Source: Capsicum annuum
Lineage: Eukaryota > Streptophyta > Magnoliopsida > Solanales > Solanaceae
DNA length: 64,000 nucleotides
Reading direction: 5' to 3'
Assembly (NCBI RefSeq): GCF_002878395.1
Contig: NW_025880663.1
Location: forward strand, 1-64,000
Below, piece by piece: positions 33,207 to 43,163 of this stretch (within the stretch, counting starts at the first letter, position 1; every line of letters starts with the position of its first letter). Below the pieces are notes generated by a model. The model was not told the origin of the DNA, ran no database searches, and was given only the letters and a program-made list of their open reading frames with translations. The position numbers were made by a program, and so were the translations under genes.

Positions 33207-33889
33207 GGTTTGGATGGATTTTGGGTGAGGGAGGATGACCAAAACGCCCCTAAAAATCAAATAATTCTCGAATCTGTCCTTTGGTGGACTGTTTTGATAA
33301 TCTGAAGTAGATCAACTATAACGTTTTACTCCGACATCCAAATTGGATGAAACCAATTTCATTAGAAAGAGGAATCTCATATATTTCCGTTTATCTATAG
33401 TATCTCACCCAGATCATTATGTACGAGGAGTTATGATCATTTGAAGTTGACCCAAAAATTCGCTTTTGATAGGCTGAAGTAGATCGACCATAAATTTTTA
33501 CTCCGATAGACAAATTGGATGAAAAAAATTTCATTGGAAAAAGGACTCGCAGAGATTTCCATTGATATATAGTAGATCACCCAGATCATTATGTACAAAG
33601 AGTTATTATCATTTAAATTTGGAGCAAAAATACGCTAGGCCTCAGTACTTTTTCCTGTACGTTATACTGTTCACTTCTATTCATGGTTTGATCGGAATGT
33701 TCATAACTCGTCGCTCGGGTGTTCGTTTTGGATGATCCACATATGGTTGGAAAGCTTATTCAATACTCTACGCAATGGTGGGTCATAATCTAAGACATTC
33801 CACACGAAAAATTTATAATTCATTCTAGAAGATAGAACCCAACACGTTTACGCAATAAATTTCAATGAAAAATTTCCTGTGGTATTACA

Positions 33890-33904
33890 TCATCCCCCCT
33901 TTGG
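33890..33904 (-). other. D polypurine tract
   Basis: CCAAAGGGGGGATGA in D sense, immediately before the 3' LTR. A decayed AGGA-loop inverted repeat lies just upstream. Confidence 0.9.
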
Positions 33905-34187
33905 AAACATTAATCCTCGTATGACGCTTGACATTCCAAGATTAGATAGGGAATAGAGCATACATCTGAAACCATTCGTTAGACTCATCACCACATCGTT
34001 TCTAATTTCGAATGCAACATAGAATGCATAAATTCAAGAAACTACAGCTGAACACATAATAAATGACAGCTGAACTGCTGCAACTCTATCAAAAGTGCAT
34101 AATTTAGGAAAGAATAGTACCTTCAGCTTGATCGGAGTTTGCGGAAAATAGGTGCGGTTACTTGGATCGCATATCCGCCTCAGCTTC

Positions 34188-35522
34188 CTAAGTTGCACCC
34201 TCAACAGATTGGTTTCGCCACAACACCTTGAGCAAGGGAACTTCTTTGTTCCTTAGTCTTCGGATACTGAAATCAAGAATATCAATAGGAATCTCATTAA
34301 AAGAAAGATTTTCTTGAATGTCAGCACTCACAGAGGAATCCACTACCACAACATCACTAATATGCTTTCTAAGCATGGAGACATGGAATATTGGATGAAT
34401 AGAGGACAACTCGGAAGGCAACTCAACCTCATAAGCTACTTTACCAACACGGCTAAGAATTTTGTAAGGACCAACATAAAGGGGACTAAGCTTCCCCTTC
34501 TTTCCGAATCTCTTCACCCCCCTCATGGGTGAAATTTTCAGATTCACTAGGTCACCAACTTCAAACTCAAAGTCTCTTCTTCTAACATCCGCATATGACT
34601 TCTGACGACTCTGCGCAGTTTTCAACCTTTCCCTAATCAACTTAAATTTTTCCATAGCCTCAAATACCGAATCAGGACCACTCACAACCGCTTCACCCAC
34701 CTCGAACCAACCTATGGGTGATCTACATTTCCTCCTATATAAGGCTTCAAACGGAGCCATACCAATACTAGAGTAGAAACTATTATTGTAAGCAAACTCT
34801 ATCAACGGTAAGTGATCATCCCAACTTCCCTTAAAGTCAAGTGCACAAGCTCTCAACATATCCTCTAAGGTCTGGATGGTCCACTCAGCCTGACCATCGG
34901 TCTGCGGATGAAAAGCAGAACTCAAAAGCACTTGGGTACCAAGACCCTTCTGAAAAGCTTTCCAAAATTGCGAAGTAAACAGAGTACCCCTATTCGAAAT
35001 GATAGACAAGGGAATTCCATGCACTCTGACTAGCTCTCGGATATACAATCTAGCATAATCCACAGAAGTATATGAAGTATGAACAGGTAAGAAATGAGCA
35101 GACTTAATCAACCTATCAACCACAACCCAAATGGAATCATGATGGTGTTGGGAAGGAGATAAACCAATCACGAAGTCCATATTTATCTCTTCCCACTTCC
35201 AGGTGGGAATCTTAAACTCTTGCATCATGCCACCAGGTCTTTGGTGTTCAACCTTAACCTGTTGGCATGTTTCACACTTAGCTACAAACGCTGCTATATT
35301 TTTCTTCATGCCACTCCACCAATAGATTTCCCGCAAGTCTCGGTACATCTTGGTGGCACCAGTATGAATAGAATATTACGCCTCGTGTGCTTCAGCCATA
35401 ATTCTCTATCTCAAATCATCAACATTCGGGACACACAATCTACCCTGAAATCTTAATACACCATTTCCCCCTTGGGAGAAAACCTCTACCTTTTGGTCCT
35501 TGACTGACTCCTTCAGTCTGAC
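34188..35522 (-). pseudogene. D integrase with C-terminal chromodomain
   Basis: A 386-codon frame (35348-34188) is open from MYRDLREIYWW to the chromodomain. It joins zinc fingers (paired Cys in CETCQQVK), N-terminal His residues upstream (AEAHEA and HTGATK near 35390-35352), and the DDE core. The first Asp is in NMDFVIGL (about residue 58). The second Asp is replaced by Asn (ISNRGTLFTS, about residue 119). The Glu is in DGQAEWTIQTLED (about 155). Then come the GKKGKLSPLYVGPYKILSRVGKVAYEVELP module and a chromodomain (EIPIDILDFSIRRLRNKEVPLLKVLWRN, about 350-380) that would direct insertion to marked chromatin. Upstream stops near 35523, 35410 and 35372 separate it from RNase H. E keeps Asp at the second site, so D's integrase is predicted inactive. 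Confidence 0.92.
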
Positions 35523-36120
35523 CTAACTAGCATCTAAGTATTGCTTTTCCTTCACTTCCGAAACCAAGGAGGATTTGGAACTACTCTGAACCCCTATACT
35601 ACCTTCAGCAAAGTCAAACAACCTAACCCCCAATCTAGCCAAATGATGTACATCATGAGCCAACTCTTTCTTACCTTCTACCACATGCGAAACACTACCC
35701 ATGGATACTCTACTTAGGGCATCCGCCACAACATTAGCCTTGCTCGGATGGTACAACACACTCATATCATAGTCCTTTAATAATTCTAACCATCGTCTCT
35801 GCCTAAGATTCAATTCTCTCTGGGTAAACACATACTGCAGACTCTTATGATCAGTGAAAACATCAACATGGACACCATACAAATAGTGTCTCCAGATTTT
35901 CAAAGCAAACACAACAGCAGCCAACTAAAGGTCATGGGTGGGGTAATTTTTCTCATGGGGTTTCAACTGTCTAGAAGCATAAGCTATCACCTTACTCTTC
36001 TACATCAATACGCAACCCAACCTAACTCTCGAAGCATCATAGTACACCACAAAACCATCAACACCATCAAGAAAACTCAAAATAGGGGCTGAAGTGAGTT
36101 GAGTCTTCAACTCCTAAAAA
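35523..36120 (-). pseudogene. D RNase H domain
   Basis: Frame 35924-35523 (133 codons) reads [69 protein letters not shown]. It holds the catalytic Asp in FTDHKSLQY and the last acidic site in VVADALSR. Upstream, to about 36120, lies the GFVVYYDASRVRLGCVLM segment, with the first catalytic Asp kept and stops at Gln positions (for example TAG in place of the Gln in VLMQ). It removes the RNA strand during reverse transcription. Broken only by stops. Confidence 0.88.
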
Positions 36121-37201
36121 CTCTTCTCACAAGATTCAGACCACAAGAACTTCACTTTCTTTTGGGTCAACCGAGTCATAGGAGACGCTATAGAGGAGAA
36201 ACCCTCAACAAAACAACGGTAATAGCAAGCTAAACCCAAGAAACTTCGGATATCAATCGGAGAAATAGGTCTAGGCTAATTTCTAATAGCTTCGGTCTTT
36301 TAGGGATGAACTCTAATACCCTCGGAAGAAATGATATGACCCAGAAAAGCAACTGACCTTAGCCAAAACTCACACTTACTAAACTTGGCAAACAACTTGT
36401 GATCTCTAAGGGTTTGCAAGACAGTTCGAAGATGATCAAAATGTTCATCGTCGCTACGGGAGTACACCAATATATCATCGATAACACTATGACAAACATA
36501 TCTAGATATGGTCTGAACACTCGATTCATGAGGACCAAGAAAGCTGCTGGGGCATTAGTTAACCCAAAAGACATAACAAGAAACTCAAAATGGCCATACC
36601 AAGTTTGGAAAATGGTTTTTGGGATGTCACACTCCCTAACTTTGAGTTGATGATAGCCGGAACGAAGGTCTATCTTTGAGAAATAACTTGCACCTTGCAA
36701 TTGGTCAAACAAATCATCTATTCTCGGAAGGGGGTACTTATTTTTGATGGTGACTTTATTCAGTTGGCGGTAATCAATGCACATACGCAAAGAGCCATAA
36801 TTCTTTCTCACAAACAACACAGGAGCACCCCAAGGAGAAATACTGGGCCATATGAAACCCTTATCTAGTAGATCTTTGAGTTGCTCTTTCAACTCCTTAA
36901 GTTCTGTAGGGGCCATACGGTAAGGAGGATTAGAAATGGGCTGAGTATCGGGAAAAAGATCAATCCCGAACTCTATCTCTCTATTAGGAGATATCCCAGG
37001 GAGATCATCTGGAAAGAAATTAGAAAACTCATTGACGACGTTAACAGACTGGAGAGTTGGAGTCTCAGACTTAGTGTCTTTGACTCTAACCAAATGGTAA
37101 ATACACCCCTTGGAAATAAGCTTTCTAGCTTTAAGGTAAGAGACAAAATGACTCTTGGGTGACACAGAATTCCCAGACCACTCAAACACGGATGCACCCA
37201 A
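36121..37201 (-). pseudogene. D reverse transcriptase, frameshifted at the active site
   Basis: Frame 37201-36359 runs from the protease-RT linker ([24 protein letters not shown]) through [34 protein letters not shown], the fingers ([26 protein letters not shown]) and palm ([14 protein letters not shown], with a catalytic Asp in [10 protein letters not shown]). It reaches FVIV and then goes out of frame. One T is missing near 36483, where E has [17 protein letters not shown] coding, so the two active-site Asp codons fall in another frame. After the shift, thumb sequence continues ([27 protein letters not shown]). No longer functional. Confidence 0.92.
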
Positions 37202-37560
37202 AAATTAAAACTTGACCACTCGGGTCTGACAATCAATAGAGGCAAAAGAAGAATACAACCAGTCTATACCCAGAATCACATCAAAATCTACAATGTCTAG
37301 CTTAATCAGATCAGCTAACAAGACTCTATGAAGAACGGTAACAGGACACTTTTTATACACTTTCTGGGTAACAATCGAATCACCTACTAGGGTAGAAACT
37401 AGGATAGGCTCAGGAATAATCTCAGGACTCATTTCAAAATTCACAGTAATCAAAGGTGTAACATATGAGAAACTGGATCCAGGATCCAACAAAGCATGCA
37501 CATCAAACTGAAATATACGAAGTATACTAGTAACAACATCGGAAGAGTCCTCCTATTCCT
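37202..37560 (-). pseudogene. D aspartic protease
   Basis: Frame 37501-37205 begins at the active site, [21 protein letters not shown] (Asp-Pro-Gly in place of the more usual Asp-Ser/Thr-Gly). It continues with the conserved VILGIDWLYSSFASIDCQTRVVKF segment. It ends in a stop directly before the RT frame (a TAA near 37205), and the RT frame starts one phase away. It processes the Gag-Pol polyprotein in the family. Confidence 0.88.
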
Positions 37561-38704
37561 AGAGGGATGGTAAAGTATAGAATCTATTCTGGCGCTGCCC
37601 GCCAGCATTGCTAGAAGAGGTGCCCTGAGATGGGGCTGGACGAGTCGCTGGAACTGAAGCACTAACAATCTAAGTTTGGGTCTGAGATCGATGGTCATGA
37701 CGCCATTGTCTATCCTGTGGACAATCTCTAACTCTGTGACCCATATCACCACACTAGAAACAACCCCTCTTCTCACTCCAACACTCACCCAAATGAACCC
37801 TATCACACTTAGGACACAGGGGACGATTTTGCTTACTGCCAGCGCTGTACTAGGACCTGGATGCATATGACCTGCTACTTTACTCCTGCCTACCTCTAGG
37901 CACGGGAGCACTAGCAGATAACAGTATTGGCATAGACGAACGATTCTGATACTGAGGGTGACTCCCTCGCTGCGATCTAGTATGACCCTGTCCGTGCTGC
38001 TCGGACCTAGCTCTCTTTTTCCCTTTCATTCTACCTCTCTCCTTAATCTTGTCTGCCTCAATCGATTGGGCATGAGTCATCAGCCTAGAAAGATTCATCT
38101 CACTATTCAGCATAGCAAACCTACACTCCTTAACCACATAACTAGATACTCCAATTACAAACTTACTCATACTAGCCCGATTATCAGCCACTAAGTCAGG
38201 AGCATACTTGGACAACTGATTGAACTTTAGACAGTACTCCCTAACAATCATAGAGCCCTATCAAAGGTTCATAAACTGTTCCACCTTTGCCTCCTTCATC
38301 TCCAAAGGGAAAAACTTATCCAGGAATACATCCTAGAACTCTTGCCAAGTTGTAGGGACAACTCCCTCAACCTTTCCTCCTAGCAATAACCTTTCTTCAG
38401 ATACATGCATCACCTGAGTAATCTTCCGCAGCTCCTCTAAAAATAACTGTGGATCCTCATCAGACTTGGACCCATAGAATTCCGGCGAATTTATTCGTAT
38501 GAAGTCATGGATTCTGGCATTAGCTGAATCACCTCCCTACTGCTGTGGAGCTGGGGCTGGGTTAGCCTGAACATTTGCAGTAATAGCTTGGGCCAGCTCC
38601 TAAAAGGTTGCCCAAAATTTAGCATGGGACACGTTTTTATTCAATGGGTCAGTGGGTTAAGGTTGCTGACCATCATTATTTCTTCTCGCTCGACGGGGAG
38701 GCAT
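37561..38704 (-). pseudogene. gag: D gag
   Basis: It starts at 38704 with MPPRRARRNNDGQQP. The best frame is 38251-37880 (VREYCLKFNQLSKYAPDLVADNRASMSKFV, then a basic KIKERGRMKGKKRARSEQ segment). The knuckle near 37760-37715 reads CF-stop-CGDMGHRVRDC: all four ligands are kept, but a TAG has replaced one codon between the first two Cys. Other TAG stops lie at expected Gln positions. Around 38385 the capsid region seems shortened by roughly 25 residues compared with the equivalent stretch in A and C. Confidence 0.85.
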
Positions 38705-38899
38705 ATTTCTGAAAGAAGAGAGCACGATCAATAGCAGAGAGAGACACTTTAAGCATAATAGACTTCTGAAAGAAAGAATCACATTTTTTCCTAAAACGTC
38801 TTGTAGCCTCTTGCTCATAGATGTGGAGCGCTACACACCGATGATCAAGACTCTACTTAACGCAGCTTGTCAGAATCCCTAGGACACCTTAAAACCTTA

Positions 38900-38912
38900 G
38901 GCTTTGATACCA
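38900..38912 (-). other. D primer binding site
   Basis: TGGTATCAAAGCC in D sense, one mismatch from the iMet-tRNA site. Confidence 0.9.
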
Positions 38913-38916
38913 AGTT

Positions 38917-40169
38917 TGTAACGCCCCAAAAAATGGGTCCCAGAGTGTCACACGGTGCTTGAGGCTACAAGTAGCCCCAAGCTAACCCTTTGAGCCATTT
39001 TCATTCAGTTCAACACAAATCAACGGGGTTTCCATAAATAACCCTCAAATATCAACAGAGTAATCATCAACCAAGAATAAAAGAATTTCAAAAAGATAAC
39101 AAAAAATGACTTATTAGTCAACTCCTAACATCTATACTAGTCTGATAAGCCTCTAAAAAAATTAATAAAACCAGCGAGCCATTGAGACATGCCCCAACTG
39201 ACTCATACTCAGTTATCAAATGTAAAAAATTCCTGAAAACAACATCAAAATTCATGTCCTCGAAACATGAGGACTCACCACAACAGAGGATATAGAACAG
39301 CGTGCCTGAAGAATCACTGTCGAACCTAGAACTGAGCACCTGAACCTACACTTAGAATTTTGAATAAATTTGCAGAATTAATGGTAAACTTTGGAGGTTC
39401 TTGAAGTTGGATGTAGGAGCTTAGGTTTTTTTTTGAGATAATTTGATAAAATATAACATATAATGCTTCTAATAGGATTTAATATAGGGTTTGGATGGAT
39501 TTTGGGTAAGGACGAATGACCAAAACGCCCCTAAAAATCAAATAATTCTCAAATCTGTCCTTTGGTGGACTATTTTGATAGTCTGAAGTAGATTAACCAT
39601 AACGTTTTACTCCGATATCTAAATTAGATGAAACCAATTTCATTAGAAAAAGAACTCTCATATATTTTTGTTTATCTATAGTATCTCACCCAGATCATTG
39701 TGTATGAGGAGTTATGATCATTTAAAGTTTACCCAAAAATTCGCTTTTGATAGGATGAAGTAGATCGACCATAAATTTTTGCTTCGATAAAAAAATTGGA
39801 TGAAACCAATTTCATTGGAAAGAGGACTCGCAGAGCTTTCCGTTGATATATAGTAGATCACCCAGATCATTATGTTTAAGAATTTATGATCGTTTAAATT
39901 TGGAGAAAAAATACGCCAGGCCTTAGTACTTTTTCTTGCACGTTTTACTGTTCACTACTATTCATGGTTCGATCGGAATGTTCATAACTCGTCGCTCGGG
40001 TGTTCGTTTTGGATGATCCACATATGGTTGGAAAGCTTATTCTATATTCTATGCAATGGTGGGTCATAATCTAAGACACTCCACATGAAAAATTTATAAT
40101 TCATTCTAGAAGATAGAACCCAACACGTTTACGTACAAAATTTCAATGAAAAATTCCCAGGGTATTACA
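38917..40169 (-). repeat. D 5' LTR, with 1.17-kb internal deletion
   Basis: Colinear with the 3' LTR at both ends, but at 39350 it jumps from the sequence matching 31909 to the sequence matching about 33075. The missing part includes the AGCACCGAG box and most of the 7-7-7 stem-loop. The breakpoint falls inside the stem (after CTACA on the plus strand). The 6-7-6 stem-loop at 39256-39274 is kept. Confidence 0.9.
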
Positions 40170-40897
40170 CATATATCCCGTGAGTACTATTAAATGACAG
40201 CTAAGCTACACAATCTAGGATAAAGTTTTAGAGTGCATGTTAAGAATTGTTCCCTATCTCAGCATATTATATATGTATATATGTATACACACATGTATGT
40301 GAAAATATACATTGAGTTAAGATGAATTTTTAATTCTCATTACTTTATCCTTATCCCTGAGTTACATGCTAGTTATAAACCCACTAACCATCTCCATACG
40401 TTGTATCCCCATGCGATGTAGGCACCAGAGATACTTCTACTTGTCCTGCATAGTGTTAGGTGGATCGACTCAGTTTATCGGTCATTTACGGTGAAGTAGT
40501 GAGCTTCCATTCTCTAAAAGACTTGAGCATTTCATCGGTTTCCTTTTCATAAACTAGAAATTAAGATTTCACATTAACATTATGATTGTCATTGTCTATG
40601 TCATTGTCAGAGTCGGTGGCATGACCCAACACTTTATTAATTTTGGTTTTGTTAGAAGGCTTTGTGGATTACTGTGAACTTAGGTGGTGGTCTTGGTTAT
40701 TTTTGTTGGTTAACGATTATCGGATATAGACATATCTTAAATTCTCTGAGTTTATTTTATGCTATCATGTAATATGTTCAGAATTTAATCAATATTTAGG
40801 GTATTATGTTCTGTTTTGTTAGAAGTAGGGAGTGGTCTCCATTCCCTGTTAGACTTGAGATGCCCATCAAGGCTATGCCCTAGTTTGGTTTGGGACA
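40170..40897 (+). repeat. B 3' LTR, part 2
   Basis: Begins with the second CATAT and continues the B LTR (matches 24235-24952). It ends TTTGGGACA. Confidence 0.88.
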
Positions 40898-42721
40898 TGA
40901 TATTCTCGTAATTATGTGAAGATTGTTTTTTTTACATCTTAGCACCTTGAAGAAGCTTCTCGGAAGGAAAAAGCGAAGGTTTAACGAATTGTGATAGTAT
41001 AATTGTGATATCTTGTTAGATGGGGATGGGTTCTAAGTATTGGATTAATGAAATGCAAGACTTAGGTTAGTTGAACTATTTAGGCTATGTGATTCTTAGC
41101 ATTAAAAATTTTGACTTGTTTTCCCTTTGACTTAGGTAGAATAGACTTCTTTACTCATGTTTAGTATGAGAATGCCTTAGAATACTCAATATTTGGTGAA
41201 ATGCTCTAGTTGCTCATACTTAGAGTAAGTTGGACTTAGTTCCTAATAGTAGTAAAGGTTGCCTTAGTTCCATTGGACTTAGTGAAGGTGCTTGAGTAGA
41301 ATATCTCCCTTAGGGCTTATGGTGGCTTGCTATACATCTAAGAGTTGATTTAGATACTTCAGACTAGTCTGGGGTAGATATTGACTTAGACTGAATTCAG
41401 GGATTTAAATGTGAGTTTGTTGACCCATCTTAACGTGAAACTTATTATTAGTTATCTTGAACCCTTACGCTTAGTAAGTGACTAGCGTGTGACCTTTTGA
41501 GGAAATATTAATGATTCTTAGTACTTGGTTACGAGGAATGACATTTGAGAGTAATTTCCAAGTGATTATGCCCTTTTATGCCTTATTGGCTAAAGCTTAT
41601 GTCAAGCTATTATTTATGTTATTGTGATTCACTATTGTTTGGGCCAACGAATATTATATTGAATAAGCCCTTGACTGTAATATGGCCTAAGCCCTATATG
41701 ATGTTGTTGACCACACTTTAAACAAGCAATAGATTATGTCATGCTTTAGTTGTTGCTCATATTAGTGATAAATTATCTTTAGGCCAATGATAGGCCAATG
41801 AATGTGCTACTAAGGGGACATTGATTATTATACTGCTTATGGTTATGCCTATGATCTAAATGACTAGATTATGGATTATGTAATAATGAGTCCTTTATTA
41901 TAGATATGGATGAAACCCTCGATTAGACTATTGTTTGGGCCATTGGCTATGCCATTGCTCAAGTGATGATCACGCTTAATAATTATGCTAATAAATCATA
42001 TCAAAATCCTTTCTTATTGTCGATATTTTAATCGATAATGTTAATGATGATATAAGGCACACTTATTGACTTTATGTAAAGCTATTTTATATTATGTGTG
42101 GACTCATGATACTTTCTTGTACGATTTTATGATAATGCTTTGCCACTTCTTATACTGTTCTATATACCCATCTCTCTGATATGAGACAGAGTAAAAATGT
42201 TGGTATTAAATATATAAGTTTGGGAGAAAACCCCGATGATAGTATATATTATTCATGTTACATATATACATATATATCTATTGATAAAGTGACATTGGTG
42301 ATGAACATTGGATTATGGAGGTATGCTTTTTTTTTTATCCTCCTTTATAATTATTTACATTAGCCCTCGTGGGGCTTGTTGTTTACTTTAGCCCTCGTGG
42401 GGCTTGTTATTTACTTAAGCCCTTGTGGGGATTGTTCTTTACTTTAGTCCTCATAAGGATTTTCATTTATTTTAGTTCTTATAGGGCTTGTCATTTACTT
42501 TATCCCTCATGGGGCTTGTCCCTTACTTTATCCATCGTGGGGTATGTTATTTACTTTAGCCCATGTGGGGCTTGTTCTTTATTAATAATATAAATTTGTG
42601 GATCATTGTGATATATCTATACCCGGTAAGGCTGGAGGATATTATGATGATACGTTGATACCGGGCAAGGCAGAAGGATATGATGATGATATATTGATTC
42701 TTGACATGGTCGGAGGATACT
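40898..42721 (+). repeat. Z 3' LTR, segment 3
   Basis: From 41322 onward it aligns with window positions 1-1290. The first 424 bases have no partner in the window because the 5' LTR equivalent is off the left edge. It contains the expanded minisatellite 42361-42584. Confidence 0.78.
42361..42584 (+). repeat. 28-bp minisatellite, expanded copy
   Basis: Eight imperfect units of about 28 bp, of the same pattern as at 1041-1169. It translates as a repetitive pseudo-protein (42369-42593), which is not a gene. Confidence 0.88.
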
Positions 42722-43055
42722 TGTAACGCCCCGAAATCCTATCCCAGAGCATTACACGGTTCTTGAGGCTACAAGTATCCCCAAGCTAACCTTTTGAGCC
42801 TGCTACTTAGTATAAAGCTTACTTAAATATAATGAGAGAAAATAAGGAATCATGTCATATCATGTCTAACTGAAATCCGAATCAGTACTGTAAAAGTATA
42901 AAAATACTTCAAATCTAAATATACTGACCATCTAGTCTGACAAAGCCTCTACTACTCAACAAACTAGAGAGCCATTGGGACAGAACCCTAACTGACTCGA
43001 ACTGAATTGAAAGTAGTAGAACAACTACTAAAAATACTGAAGTGTCTGGAGATAG

Positions 43056-43074
43056 GTCCTCAAACCATAAGGAC
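43056..43074 (-). other. Second LTR stem-loop (E copy)
   Basis: In E sense GTCCTT and GAGGAC around ATGGTTT. The innermost pair is a T-G wobble where S2 has C-G. Confidence 0.62.
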
Positions 43075-43142
43075 TCGCCATAGTAGAGGTGTAGATAAAG
43101 GTACTCAGGATCAGTGACGCTATTAGGAATGAGCACCTGAAC

Positions 43143-43163
43143 CTACATTATGAGACAATGTAG
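43143..43163 (-). other. Conserved LTR stem-loop (E copy)
   Basis: In E sense CTACATT and AATGTAG around GTCTCAT, followed by GTTC. Perfect 7-bp stem. Confidence 0.75.

Larger units (their letters stand above)
31476..33889 (-). repeat. D 3' LTR (complete)
   Basis: Minus-strand LTR starting TGTAATACC (at 33889) and ending at 31476. It holds a CTATATTAAAG TATA-like element (33196-33206), the AGCACCGAG box (32484-32476), the 7-7-7 stem-loop (31925-31905), a second perfect hairpin with a TTCG loop (31945-31926), and the 6-7-6 stem-loop (31833-31815). Two near-identical stretches (about 33295-33450 and 33470-33620, the GAAGTAGATC-(A/C)AC-CATAA phrases) form an internal tandem duplication of about 175 bp in U3. 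Confidence 0.92.
31476..40169 (-). mobile_element. Element D: youngest, best preserved chromovirus in the nest
   Basis: It lies on the minus strand inside the B 3' LTR with perfect 5-bp target duplications. In its own sense: 5' LTR 40169-38917 (1253 bp), PBS 38912-38900, gag from 38704, protease, RT, RNase H, integrase to 34188, PPT 33904-33890, 3' LTR 33889-31476 (2414 bp). LTR difference in the first ~215 aligned bases is about 6-7% by hand count, much less than in B or A. The 5' LTR lacks about 1.17 kb that the 3' LTR has. Single-base frameshifts and a few TAG/TAA stops make it defective. Confidence 0.95.
22718..40897 (+). mobile_element. Element B: full-length decayed chromovirus, interrupted by element D
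   Basis: 5' LTR 22718-24952 (2235 bp). Internal domain 24953-29950. 3' LTR 29951-31475 continued at 40175-40897 (2248 bp without D and its duplicated CATAT). It has the order gag, protease, RT, RNase H, integrase, chromodomain, with dozens of TAG stops and several frameshifts. A hand comparison of the first ~135 bases of the two LTRs gives about 20% difference. No clear target duplication is left (CAATG before, TGATA after), so the right limit rests on alignment with the 5' LTR end. Confidence 0.88.

Noticed and set aside
42369..42593. 74-codon frame with repeated FSPRGACYLL-like units
   Set aside because: It is the translation of the 28-bp minisatellite, and the equivalent site in the 5' LTR has a different unit number and no frame.
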